The translations under genes were made by a program, and so were the position numbers. From assembly GCF_000447795.1 (NCBI RefSeq), contig NZ_AUNI01000009.1, forward strand, positions 487,182 to 551,181: a stretch of 64,000 nucleotides of DNA, given 5' to 3'. Under the pieces are notes generated by a model, which saw only the letters and a program-made list of their open reading frames with translations, did no database searches and was not told where the DNA came from. Every line of letters begins with the position of its first letter. Position 1 is the stretch's first letter. This DNA comes from Bacteriovorax sp. Seq25_V (lineage in GTDB: Bacteria; Bdellovibrionota; Bacteriovoracia; Bacteriovoracales; Bacteriovoracaceae). Of the stretch, positions 17,650 through 25,747 are shown piece after piece.

Positions 17650-19566
17650 TTACCAAGCAACTAGACCTAGTTTTTCACCTTTGATCCATTTCTTCATATA
17701 TTTTTTCTTCCACTTCTTAAACTTCTTTGCATCATATGACCCATTGGCCGCACTTCCAACAATATAGCGAACAGACCTCATGGTTTCTGAACTATCTTTG
17801 GAAATTTTTTCTTTTGCCCAGTCAGTAAAATCTTTATCTGTTAGTTCTTGAAATTGAGAACGATATTTTTTCTTATAGATTGAGATCAACTCACTCTCAT
17901 GGTCTTTGATCCATTTTGCGATCTTTTCAGTCGACCACTCTTTAACAATCTCCTGGCCTTTATTTAGATTTCTAGTGATATTTAAATCATAGGCTGAATA
18001 ATCCCAAGTATAGAGAACTTTTTCATCGAGGTTATTGAAAATCCTATCAAATGTGTTATTGAATTTGTCTGTAAGTTTTTTTGAACCTTCTATTGAAAGA
18101 TTCGCTTCCATATTAATATTATTCATATTCTTTCCAGTCCAATTAGTAGAACCTGTAAAGATTTGGAACTTGCCAGTATTTTCATTTGTAATTGACATGA
18201 TCTTCGCGTGGTTTTGTTCTCCGTGAGTTGCATACCATCTCAAGTTTAAGTGAAGATCTTTTAATTCGTTGACGAGGTAGTGTGCTACTTGTCTATTTGG
18301 AGTACCATCTTTAATACTATTGAAAGCATCTTTACTTGGATCAAGCAAAAGCTCAACAGGATTATTCTCGCGACCGTCTTGTCTTGCAACTTTTGCAATC
18401 GCATCAATTATCTGTGGGTCAGAAAGGTAGAACATTTGAATTCTAACATGATCTTGAGGCTTTGCCTGGTTAAGTAGTCGAAGCGCTTCTTTCTTTACTT
18501 CTATCTCTGAAACAAATTTTGCTTTAACTCCTTCCTCTAAATTTGAAACAAATTCTTTCTTATAAGGTAGAGGAGGGAGAATTTCTGTGAAGTAGCGAGC
18601 AAGGTTCTTTGGTGAGTATTTTGGAAGCTCATATTCATCTTTTGATGCATCTGATAGTTGAGCATACTTAGGCATTCCAATTGTAAGAGGTATACTTGCT
18701 TGTCGAAGCATACTATGGGCAGCGTCTTCTCTTAGAATACCATAGACAAATTTAGCAAGCTCACCTTTTACGCTGAGGGAAGTATTAGTTGAATCATCAC
18801 TTCCATTGTGTGGGTTAGCTGAAGAGACCAATGTTTCAAAGTCATTACCATTATTAGTATCTGTAACGAGAATTTTTCTATGATTAGCCTTTAAAAGTGA
18901 AGCAGTGAAGGCAACTTCAAGATCGATTTGGTGCCCATCTAATTTACCGGCCGGTAGGTTTATGGCCGCAGCTGTAGTATTTATAATTGATCCAAAAAGT
19001 CCTAGGCTTATATCATCAAGTATTCTGCCAACATGACCAATCGTTTCTTGAATCCCTATTTTAGAGGCGGCCTTTGTTGGTAGAAGATCCGAGTAGAAAA
19101 CGTCGATTCCATTTTTTAAGAATCTTTCGACACTTGGTGATGTTCTTCTTGAGTAAGCTCGATGAAGTGGATCAAGGATAACAGTAATTTTAATATCTGG
19201 ATTACTTTGTTTCTTGTCTATTAATGTCTTTGTCAGCTCTTCAACAACGTCAAAGTCCGGCTTAGTTTTTGAATACATATTATCAAAGAGAAATACACTC
19301 GCGATGATTTGTTTTTGCGCGTTTTTAATCATATCAAGTGCTTTATAAGCAATTTCTCTATTTCGTATACGCTTATGATTTTCGAGATCCATTCCGTTAT
19401 AAGTCATATAGAATGAAACATCGTCTTCTGAAACAGTAAACCAGTCTGAATTAACAGCGAGTCGATTTTCTCGATTAATCTTCATGACTTCGTCAATTGA
19501 TTGAAAACTATGTACATTGGAAGCAAGTCCAAGAAGGGTAGCCGTAAGCATGATCTTATTTTTCAT
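17650..19566 (-). CDS. Secreted phospholipase-D-superfamily protein
   Basis: A 638-aa exported protein; the start at 19566 has GGAG at good spacing and gives a clean signal peptide ending near NVHS. Two PLD half-domains are seen: the first HKD motif is complete (HRKILVTD, followed by SSANPHNGSDDS), the second reads HAKIMSIT, so the usual aspartate is threonine, but it is followed by the normal GSTNWT segment. Such enzymes hydrolyse phosphodiesters in phospholipids or nucleic acids. Residues after about 520 form a Lys-rich helical tail not typical of the family. Secretion plus this fold would suit attack on foreign membranes, which is inference. A shared terminator separates it from the peroxidase gene. 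Confidence 0.85.
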   Translation of the reverse strand: MKNKIMLTATLLGLASNVHSFQSIDEVMKINRENRLAVNSDWFTVSEDDVSFYMTYNGMDLENHKRIRNREIAYKALDMIKNAQKQIIASVFLFDNMYSKTKPDFDVVEELTKTLIDKKQSNPDIKITVILDPLHRAYSRRTSPSVERFLKNGIDVFYSDLLPTKAASKIGIQETIGHVGRILDDISLGLFGSIINTTAAAINLPAGKLDGHQIDLEVAFTASLLKANHRKILVTDTNNGNDFETLVSSANPHNGSDDSTNTSLSVKGELAKFVYGILREDAAHSMLRQASIPLTIGMPKYAQLSDASKDEYELPKYSPKNLARYFTEILPPLPYKKEFVSNLEEGVKAKFVSEIEVKKEALRLLNQAKPQDHVRIQMFYLSDPQIIDAIAKVARQDGRENNPVELLLDPSKDAFNSIKDGTPNRQVAHYLVNELKDLHLNLRWYATHGEQNHAKIMSITNENTGKFQIFTGSTNWTGKNMNNINMEANLSIEGSKKLTDKFNNTFDRIFNNLDEKVLYTWDYSAYDLNITRNLNKGQEIVKEWSTEKIAKWIKDHESELISIYKKKYRSQFQELTDKDFTDWAKEKISKDSSETMRSVRYIVGSAANGSYDAKKFKKWKKKYMKKWIKGEKLGLVAW

Positions 19567-19676
19567 AATTTCTCCAATTTTTTGAGAATATAGCAAATAG
19601 TTGTTTTTTGTGGTGCGCTGCTGTAAAATTTATATATTTAGAGATGATGTAAGTTACATATTTTCAGAGGTTTATA

Positions 19677-20069
19677 TTGATAAAAATACCTTATAACGAG
19701 TTCACATTCTCATTTTCGCGCTCTTCTGGAGCCGGGGGCCAGAATGTTAATAAGGTAAATACAAAAGCAACCTTGTCCTGGAATATGCAAAATAGCGATT
19801 CATGTAGTGAGGCAGTTAAAAAACGTTTCACAGATAAGTATAAGAGATTCATTGCTGGCGGTCTGGTGGTAATTAGCTCCCAAAAATATCGAAGCCAAAG
19901 TCGAAATGTTGATGATTGTATCGAGAAACTTCATGACTATATTAATGAGGTTCGACTTCCTCCTAAAGCAAGAAGAGAAACTAAGCCGACAAAGACTTCT
20001 GTGAAAAAACGTCTTGATAGTAAAAGTATCCGTTCAAAGATAAAAAAACTAAGGAATGAGAAGTTCTAA
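19677..20069 (+). CDS. arfB: ArfB-like (YaeJ) peptidyl-tRNA hydrolase / RF1-domain protein
   Basis: A 130-aa protein with the class I release factor catalytic domain only: the GGQ motif lies in SSGAGGQNVNKVNTKA (about residues 19-21 of the GGQ). The C-terminus is a basic Lys/Arg tail, the part that in ArfB enters the empty mRNA channel of stalled ribosomes. It should release peptides from ribosomes stuck without a stop codon. The start is TTG 19677 with AGAGG upstream. It is free-standing between the phospholipase-D-like and FecR/barrel genes. Confidence 0.88.
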   Translation: MIKIPYNEFTFSFSRSSGAGGQNVNKVNTKATLSWNMQNSDSCSEAVKKRFTDKYKRFIAGGLVVISSQKYRSQSRNVDDCIEKLHDYINEVRLPPKARRETKPTKTSVKKRLDSKSIRSKIKKLRNEKF

Positions 20070-20105
20070 CTTTTAATTAGGTTTTTCAGCATATATCATA
20101 TTTAA

Positions 20106-22019
20106 ATGAAAATTATCTATGTGCTTATTGTTCTCATATTCAATCTTGAACTATTCGCCCAAGAAGTTCAAGGCCAGATCGTTCTGCTTCGCGGGCAGGT
20201 GACGGTCTCTGGCTCTCATGCTTCTAAAAATCAAAAAATAAATGAAGGTGCTATTGTTGAAACAGGGATACGTAGTTTTACTAAAATAAAATTTAGTAAT
20301 GGCAGTAGTGTTGTCGTTGGTGCAAATTCAAAAATAGTGCTTTCTCAATTAAGTGAAGAAAAACCAAGAGTTTTAAATTTATTGAAAGGAAAAATTCGAG
20401 CCGATGTAGAAAAGGCTCAATCTCCAAATGACTACACAATGTTTATAAAAACAAAGACAGCATCTATTGGGGTAAGGGGAACAAGGTTTTTATTAACACA
20501 CAATAGTGAAAATCTTGTCTCATCGGTCTTAACTTTTGAAGGTGAAGTTCATGAGTTTAAATATTCAGATAAAGAAATACTAGAGTCAGTTCGTATTGGT
20601 GACAACGAAAATATTAATATGACTGACACACTATCTGAAGACTTCAAAAATAATGATATTCAAGTTATTAGACGAGGTCAGTACGCTGGAAGTTTTCCAG
20701 GCCGAGCTACGGCCACGAAGCCAGTTAGAATCTCATTGAAACAATTTCTTTTACTCGAACAGAATGATAAATTAAATTTTGATAAGCAGGCAAGTAAGCG
20801 CGTAGTTATAACAGAAGAGTTAATAGCCGAGGTTGAAAAAGATCTTGTACCATCAGAAGGATCAACACAAGGACGCGACGGTGGGGCATTAGATATTGAT
20901 ACTGGTATATATATATCACCACCAGAAAATGCAGTATTTGATAGAGAAACGAGATTGTATGAAATGCCTAGTTACTTTGGAAGTATTGATGAAGTCACTG
21001 GGGAATACCTACCTCCTGAAGGTTTGAGTCTGCATCCGACAGATGGTTTTATTGTCTCAAACCTAAAGAAAGGAGCATCTCTTCTGCTAGAGTTACAGAG
21101 TAAATTGAACTCAACACTAGACAAGGGGATATCTAAATTTAAAGATATAACACACACCGACTTTGAAGGTTTTGCTAAATATTTCTACGATACAAATGTG
21201 CATGAAACTTACTATGGAGAAAGACGTGGTATAACAAACACGAACTCGATGACTTGGGATCTATTTGGAAGTCTCGCACATCAAACTATTGCAACTGAAA
21301 AAATATCAATTCGACCGAAAGTATTTGGCCGTTTAATATATCATAATCGAAGGAAGAGGGCCGATGTTAAGAGAGAAGACCTCTCACACATCGGAGGAGG
21401 ACTTGAAATTGATTACTTCATTGAAATGTTTAAAAATAAAGCGGCTCTATCTTTAGAAACGAATATTCGAACTTTTTATAAGGATCGAAGAAATAGAAAT
21501 CAGTTTGATTTTTATAATGAAGATATAGTTATAATTCCTTCAGTCACGCTCAGACCTACGAGAAAAAATATCATTAAGTTTGCTTTTGAAAATACTTGGT
21601 TTCAAGGATTTGATAATACAGCAAAAGGAAGATTTCAAAACTATCAAGTCAATATCGTACAGCTAATGGGAAAACGGTATGATGCAATTTATGATTTTGC
21701 GTTTTCTAAAAGAGATGATCAAATCATTTCTAACGAAATTGAGTCTTGGACAAATCAAATTACATTGCTGAGAAAGAATTTTTTTGAACGATTTAATGTT
21801 GCGCTTGAGCTTGCTTATGAAAAATGGTCGTCGCACAAAGAACTTGAGTTTAAAAAGGCTGATTTGCATCATGCAAAAATTTCTTTGGATAGAAATTGGG
21901 GGAATTATAATAAGATTGTATTCTCCTATGAATTTAATAAGCAAAATACATTTGGTAGACTTAATCAAAGAGAGTTGAAGCAGAACCTATACGAAGTTGG
22001 TCTCGTTTCAAGTTTTTAG
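20106..22019 (+). CDS. FecR-domain protein with C-terminal outer-membrane barrel
   Basis: A 637-aa exported protein with signal peptide ending near LFAQE. The FecR domain spans about residues 20-160 (GQIVLLRGQVTVSG, NEGAIVETGIRSFTKI, LNLLKGKIRADV, ASIGVRGTRFLL). The C-terminal half (about 380-637) alternates polar and hydrophobic residues and ends GLVSSF, as an outer-membrane barrel would. The two parts are joined by an acidic linker. It thus combines in one chain what the 12920 FecR gene and the 14083 barrel gene carry separately. A tiny basic membrane protein is encoded right after it. Function unknown; a structural or wall-linking role is possible. Confidence 0.82.
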   Translation: MKIIYVLIVLIFNLELFAQEVQGQIVLLRGQVTVSGSHASKNQKINEGAIVETGIRSFTKIKFSNGSSVVVGANSKIVLSQLSEEKPRVLNLLKGKIRADVEKAQSPNDYTMFIKTKTASIGVRGTRFLLTHNSENLVSSVLTFEGEVHEFKYSDKEILESVRIGDNENINMTDTLSEDFKNNDIQVIRRGQYAGSFPGRATATKPVRISLKQFLLLEQNDKLNFDKQASKRVVITEELIAEVEKDLVPSEGSTQGRDGGALDIDTGIYISPPENAVFDRETRLYEMPSYFGSIDEVTGEYLPPEGLSLHPTDGFIVSNLKKGASLLLELQSKLNSTLDKGISKFKDITHTDFEGFAKYFYDTNVHETYYGERRGITNTNSMTWDLFGSLAHQTIATEKISIRPKVFGRLIYHNRRKRADVKREDLSHIGGGLEIDYFIEMFKNKAALSLETNIRTFYKDRRNRNQFDFYNEDIVIIPSVTLRPTRKNIIKFAFENTWFQGFDNTAKGRFQNYQVNIVQLMGKRYDAIYDFAFSKRDDQIISNEIESWTNQITLLRKNFFERFNVALELAYEKWSSHKELEFKKADLHHAKISLDRNWGNYNKIVFSYEFNKQNTFGRLNQRELKQNLYEVGLVSSF

Positions 22020-22044
22020 AGTTTTTATATTAAGGAAGTTTTTT

Positions 22045-22191
22045 ATGGGTAAGGGAAAAAGATCAAAAAGTAGAAAGAGTAAAAATAGTGTTGCCGCGAT
22101 TGGGAAAGAACAAGGTTCTACATTTAACCTCTATATTCTCTTGGCAATAGTGGTGTCTTCCGTTGTTGGTTGGCTTGTTTTTGTAAGCTAA
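22045..22191 (+). CDS. Small basic single-span membrane protein
   Basis: A 48-aa protein starting at ATG 22045 with AAGGAAG upstream, 25 bp after the FecR/barrel stop. The first 25 residues are very rich in Lys, Arg and Ser, and residues 28-46 form one hydrophobic membrane segment. This gives a predicted N-in topology. No family recognised. The upstream in-frame start at 21997 lies inside the FecR gene and lacks support. Confidence 0.55.
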   Translation: MGKGKRSKSRKSKNSVAAIGKEQGSTFNLYILLAIVVSSVVGWLVFVS

Positions 22192-22295
22192 GTAAAAACT
22201 GTTAGTTGTGCTAGCCTTGTTTAGTTTGTAATTTATTAGTGATGTTAAATATTTTATGATGTTTAACGTATAGTTTAGGTGTAAAAATATTAGTT

Positions 22296-23087
22296 ATGTA
22301 TAAAAGTATTCTTTTTCTTTTTTTCGCTATCTGTGTCGAAGCTTCTGATTTGAAGTTAGGAGTTGAAGACTCTTGGCCACCTTATGCTGATGCTAATGGA
22401 GAGGGGATAAGTAAAGAGCTTGTCCTGGCAGCATATAAAAGTGTTGGCCTCATACCTGATATTAAGGTTTATCCTTATTCAAGAGTTTTAAATCTAGTTG
22501 AAAATGGAGAGTTGATTGGAGGGTTTAATGTTACAAGGCAAGACTCGACAATGGCAAAGTTTCTCTTTGGGGAACAATATCTTTTTAAAGCACCGGCCTC
22601 AATTTATTATAATAAAGCGCAATCTTTCTCATCTTTGAAAGATATTCCAGATGGTTTTAATCTTGGTGTCATCAGAGGTTACGAGTATGGCGATGAGTTT
22701 GAAAAGGAGAAGGGAAGATTTAAGGTTGTCCATGTGAATACACAAGAGCAGCTTTTAAATATGCTAGCGCGCAAAAGACTCCAAGGCGTAATTCTTTTTG
22801 AGCTTGTAAAAGATTATACTGTTAACTTTTATAATATTAAGAGTGTTAAATTTTTTAAAGGATTTCATAATCAGACGTCATTTATATATGTTGCCTTTTC
22901 TAAGAAGAATCCAAAGGCAAGCTTCTATGCTAAGAAGCTCGATGAAGGATTGAAAAATATTCGCTCTAGCGGTGAATATGATAAAATTTTTGAGCGTCAA
23001 AAAATGATGATGTTTACTGAAATATTTCTTAAGGAAGACTTTTTGGTGGCCGCGTTCCCGTATAAAGAATCTTTCCGTTATCGATAA
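22296..23087 (+). CDS. Periplasmic solute-binding protein, family 3 (amino-acid type)
   Basis: A 263-aa protein with signal peptide (cleavage near VEASD) and the SBP_bac_3 fold: opening LKLGVEDSWPPYADANGEGISKE-type block, GGFNVTR near residue 75, and the second-lobe LGVIRGYEYGDEF. No ABC permease or ATPase is adjacent, so it may serve as an orphan receptor or feed a distant system. Many such orphans exist in Bdellovibrio-like genomes. The last 20 residues or so are encoded in DNA that also encodes the end of the convergent thioredoxin gene (59-bp overlap), so the C-terminus may be a recent extension. Confidence 0.85.
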   Translation: MYKSILFLFFAICVEASDLKLGVEDSWPPYADANGEGISKELVLAAYKSVGLIPDIKVYPYSRVLNLVENGELIGGFNVTRQDSTMAKFLFGEQYLFKAPASIYYNKAQSFSSLKDIPDGFNLGVIRGYEYGDEFEKEKGRFKVVHVNTQEQLLNMLARKRLQGVILFELVKDYTVNFYNIKSVKFFKGFHNQTSFIYVAFSKKNPKASFYAKKLDEGLKNIRSSGEYDKIFERQKMMMFTEIFLKEDFLVAAFPYKESFRYR

Positions 23088-23457
23088 TAACTGTTATTGG
23101 AAGAGTCGTAATATTCCATGATTTTGAAATCGATTTATCTTCATCCTTTATAATTGTATAAGGGTAACCATGACGTTTTACAAATTTTGCAATTTTCTTG
23201 TCAGTATCCCCAGAACTAATACCATAGAATTTATAAGACTTTGATTTTGGATCTAATTTTAAGCTTTCAAGAAGTGGGAGCTCTTCGATACAACTTGTAC
23301 ACCAACTTGCCCAGAAATTTAAAACGACTTTGCCTGATTTTGAATCTAGTAAAAGATTCTCTTTTTCTTGTTTGTAAATCGGAGCATTGATCGCGTTAAA
23401 TTTTACTTCATTTGAGAATGTCGATAATGAGATAAGTATCAATATTATTTTTTTCAT
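23029..23457 (-). CDS. TlpA/ResA-like thioredoxin family protein
   Basis: A 142-aa exported thiol-disulfide protein: signal peptide of about 16 residues, then a TlpA-like thioredoxin fold with the active site WCTSC in NFWASWCTSC (about residues 49-58) and the cis-proline in TTLPITVI. It should reduce disulfides in the periplasm. It is the last gene of the minus-strand DUF4266-DUF3570-ApbE set (10 bp after ApbE), where it could keep the cysteines of the small lipoprotein reduced. Its 3' end overlaps the convergent solute-binding gene by 59 bp. Confidence 0.85.
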   Translation of the reverse strand: MKKIILILISLSTFSNEVKFNAINAPIYKQEKENLLLDSKSGKVVLNFWASWCTSCIEELPLLESLKLDPKSKSYKFYGISSGDTDKKIAKFVKRHGYPYTIIKDEDKSISKSWNITTLPITVIIDNGKILYTGTRPPKSLP

Positions 23458-23467
23458 ATCTTATTTC

Positions 23468-24271
23468 CTATTTATAGTGTGTACTTAGTGCTTTCTTCGT
23501 TAAAAATACTTTTCCTGAATTATCAATAATTGTCGCCCAGATATCATTTGTATCATAGAACAATTTCGCGTCGACAATGCTTTTTGTTAAGCCTATGGTG
23601 GCCATGATATCCGCATCCACAGTTGTCGAAGAAAGAATCGATATCGAAATAGCTTTCTCATCTTGTGTGAATGTTTGAATATGATTGCCTTTTATATATG
23701 TTCCACTTGTCGCAAATGCTTGGTTTGTTAAAGCAACATGTCCGACTGTGTTTTCAGAATTAAAAGGATTTGAAATACCTATACGCCATGGCCTAGGAGA
23801 ATGAGGTGCGCTTGCTACCCGGAGATCGCCGCCACCATTAATATAGAAGTTTTGAACTCCCTCTTCTTTTAGAAAATGGAAAACCTTATCTACTATATAG
23901 CCTTTTCCAATTCCGCCAAGTGATATCTTCATGTCTGGATAAGGAAGGTAAGCGGTCTTTTTTTGCACGTTTATCTCAATGTCGTTGAAGCTATACTTTG
24001 GTGTCTGGAAAGCTATGTTAAACAGACCATCAGATAAATCATAATATTTTTTAGAAAGATCAAATAGCTCGATAGTCTCATCATCAATGTCGATTGATCT
24101 TTTTCCTGCATATTCGTTTAAGTTATTAAAGAATGATGGATGAAATACAGTGTACTTCTTTTCGAAGTCACTTATGAGAGAGAACGCCTTAGAAAGTAAA
24201 CAATCACTAATCTTGTCATAAGACTTAATCGTGAATGTTGAATTCATGAAGCGTTCTTCTTTATGAATCAT
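23468..24271 (-). CDS. apbE: ApbE-family FAD:protein FMN transferase (no signal peptide)
   Basis: A 267-aa ApbE-type enzyme, which moves FMN from FAD onto a threonine or serine of a target protein. Family marks: an N-terminal MNSTFTI block equal to the usual MGT-x-I, LGGIGKGYIVDK (about residue 137), the INGGGDLR loop, and a late DADIMAT segment corresponding to the metal-binding DALxT region. It is short for the family (usually 320-350 aa) and, unusually, shows no signal peptide or lipobox, so as written it would stay in the cytoplasm. Its ATG overlaps the DUF3570 stop in TAATG. No protein in the window shows an obvious flavinylation motif, so its target is open. Confidence 0.85.
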   Translation of the reverse strand: MIHKEERFMNSTFTIKSYDKISDCLLSKAFSLISDFEKKYTVFHPSFFNNLNEYAGKRSIDIDDETIELFDLSKKYYDLSDGLFNIAFQTPKYSFNDIEINVQKKTAYLPYPDMKISLGGIGKGYIVDKVFHFLKEEGVQNFYINGGGDLRVASAPHSPRPWRIGISNPFNSENTVGHVALTNQAFATSGTYIKGNHIQTFTQDEKAISISILSSTTVDADIMATIGLTKSIVDAKLFYDTNDIWATIIDNSGKVFLTKKALSTHYK

Positions 24272-25422
24272 TAAAATTCAATCCCTAAGCTTGCTTGAAG
24301 AACATTGTACTTAAGCTTGTTTGAGCGGAAGTAGTGATAGGCAGCGATAGTATATTCAAACTTATCAGTCTTGAAAAGGCTAAGATCAACTTCTCCTCTG
24401 TTGAAAGAATAGAGCATACCGAAGCGATTTGCATCAAATGAAGCCTGGTCTGAATCACTTGTCACATATGTTTGAGCGGTAATAAGAGACTTCTTAAAAT
24501 ACTCAACCTCATCTTGTGTGTGATATCTATAGTTAAACTCGAGAAAACCATCATCATCTTGAATCATTTTTCGATACGATGTTTCGATAGTGCTTGCTTT
24601 CATTTCCCAACTATCTTTGTAGTAGCGATACTTTAGAGAAATTGAATTCTCATCATTAAAGCCATGGATAAACTGAGTAGAAGCGGCAAAACGATCTCTT
24701 AAGGCAGGTAAGTTTTCAGGGTAACGAGAACCGTTTAATGGAGTTGAGTTTCTAATACTCTCAAGTGCGCCTGTTTGTCTGATATAGTTGATATTAAAGT
24801 TAATAATGTCTGTATAAGTAAGTATTTGACTTGCTGAAATATTGTATGAATAAACCCTTTTATCTTTGAAGTCAGTCGTTTTTTCATTTGCATAGTCAAA
24901 GAGCTTCGTGCTGTCATGAAAGTAATCAACTCCAAGGCCGAGAACAAAATTATCTTTTGCGAATGACTGTTCGTATGCAAGACCACCATTAAAGCTTTTA
25001 TAGTCATACTCACTACTAAATCCCAGATGTGGCGTAAGCTTAACTTTATTGATTTCTTTAGCATATGAGAAATTGCCTGAAACACGAGATTGATTTCCAA
25101 TGCCCTTTCCTGATTCTCCAGTGTTGCCATCTAGTTTTGTATCAGATTCTGCACTCCAAGCATCAAGTACAACATGCCCAGAGACATTAGTTGTCGAATC
25201 TATTTGGTGAGAAATAAAGAGCATTGGTTCAATGACTGTTAGACCTTCATCTTTTGTACCATCATATACTTGATCACCATTATTTGAGTCTTGATCATAG
25301 AAATTAAAAATGAATTTTGATTTCCATTTTCCTGGTAATAGTTTTTCGGCATAACTTGAGTTTGCAATGGTACTCAAAATTGCAAGAATTACTTTCTTTT
25401 TAGTTACAGCCACAACCACCAC
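24271..25422 (-). CDS. DUF3570 outer-membrane beta-barrel protein
   Basis: A 383-aa exported barrel that matches the DUF3570 pattern: a signal peptide, GKWKSKFIFNFYDQDSNNG-like opening, DEGLTVIEPML, then a His/Asp-bearing FHDS segment and many beta strands to the C-terminal SLGIEF. Predicted to sit in the outer membrane. The probable GTG start at 25422 lies inside the end of the DUF4266 gene (23-bp overlap), so translation is likely coupled. DUF3570, DUF4266 and ApbE genes are found together in many proteobacteria (from memory), but the system's role is not known to me. Confidence 0.85.
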   Translation of the reverse strand: MVVVAVTKKKVILAILSTIANSSYAEKLLPGKWKSKFIFNFYDQDSNNGDQVYDGTKDEGLTVIEPMLFISHQIDSTTNVSGHVVLDAWSAESDTKLDGNTGESGKGIGNQSRVSGNFSYAKEINKVKLTPHLGFSSEYDYKSFNGGLAYEQSFAKDNFVLGLGVDYFHDSTKLFDYANEKTTDFKDKRVYSYNISASQILTYTDIINFNINYIRQTGALESIRNSTPLNGSRYPENLPALRDRFAASTQFIHGFNDENSISLKYRYYKDSWEMKASTIETSYRKMIQDDDGFLEFNYRYHTQDEVEYFKKSLITAQTYVTSDSDQASFDANRFGMLYSFNRGEVDLSLFKTDKFEYTIAAYHYFRSNKLKYNVLQASLGIEF

Positions 25423-25606
25423 CTACAGAACTAGAACCACCAACGGCACCTTCTCTGTAACTATTGACTTCTTCAATAAAGACGCTTTCCTCTGGAGAAG
25501 GATTCGCCTGCATAATGCGACTTGATAATCTCCCACGGTCAATTTGATCAACATTTGCACATGAGTAGAGCATTGTAATAATTAATGTAAGAAATAATAA
25601 TTTCAT
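25400..25606 (-). CDS. DUF4266 small lipoprotein with Gly/Cys C-terminal tail
   Basis: A 68-aa precursor starting at ATG 25606 (AAAGGA at 8-base spacing; an ATG nine bases upstream is too close to it). It has a lipoprotein signal with lipobox LYSC (Cys16), leaving a mature lipoprotein of about 53 residues. The sequence ends in a run of Gly and Ser followed by GGGCGCN, the hallmark of DUF4266. The conserved body motif (RGRLSSRIMQANPSPEES) is also as in that family. It is first in the four-gene set with DUF3570, ApbE and thioredoxin. The paired tail cysteines may carry a metal or a modification. Confidence 0.85.
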   Translation of the reverse strand: MKLLFLTLIITMLYSCANVDQIDRGRLSSRIMQANPSPEESVFIEEVNSYREGAVGGSSSVGGGCGCN

Positions 25607-25692
25607 TGAGTACATCCTTTCTTGTAATATTATTTAAACTTACTTTCTTTGTCACTATTGACGAATTTGAGGCTTTTTGTCAGGCATTACTT

Positions 25693-25721
25693 TTGACAAA
25701 GATAATTGGACGTATGAGAAT
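25693..25721 (+). promoter_or_regulatory. Possible promoter of the pst operon
   Basis: A perfect TTGACA (25693-25698) is followed after 17 bp by GAGAAT (25716-25721, 4 of 6 consensus), 26 bp before the pstS start. It lies in the 141-bp space between the divergent DUF4266 and pstS starts. No convincing Pho box was found. Confidence 0.3.
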
Positions 25722-25747
25722 TTAGTAAGTTCAAACTTGGAGCGATC

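Noticed and set aside
25621..25747. Possible Pho box in the pst-DUF4266 intergenic region (several TTGTCA/TTGACA-like words)
   Set aside because: The words do not fall at the 11-bp spacing of a Pho box, so only a generic promoter is reported, at low confidence.
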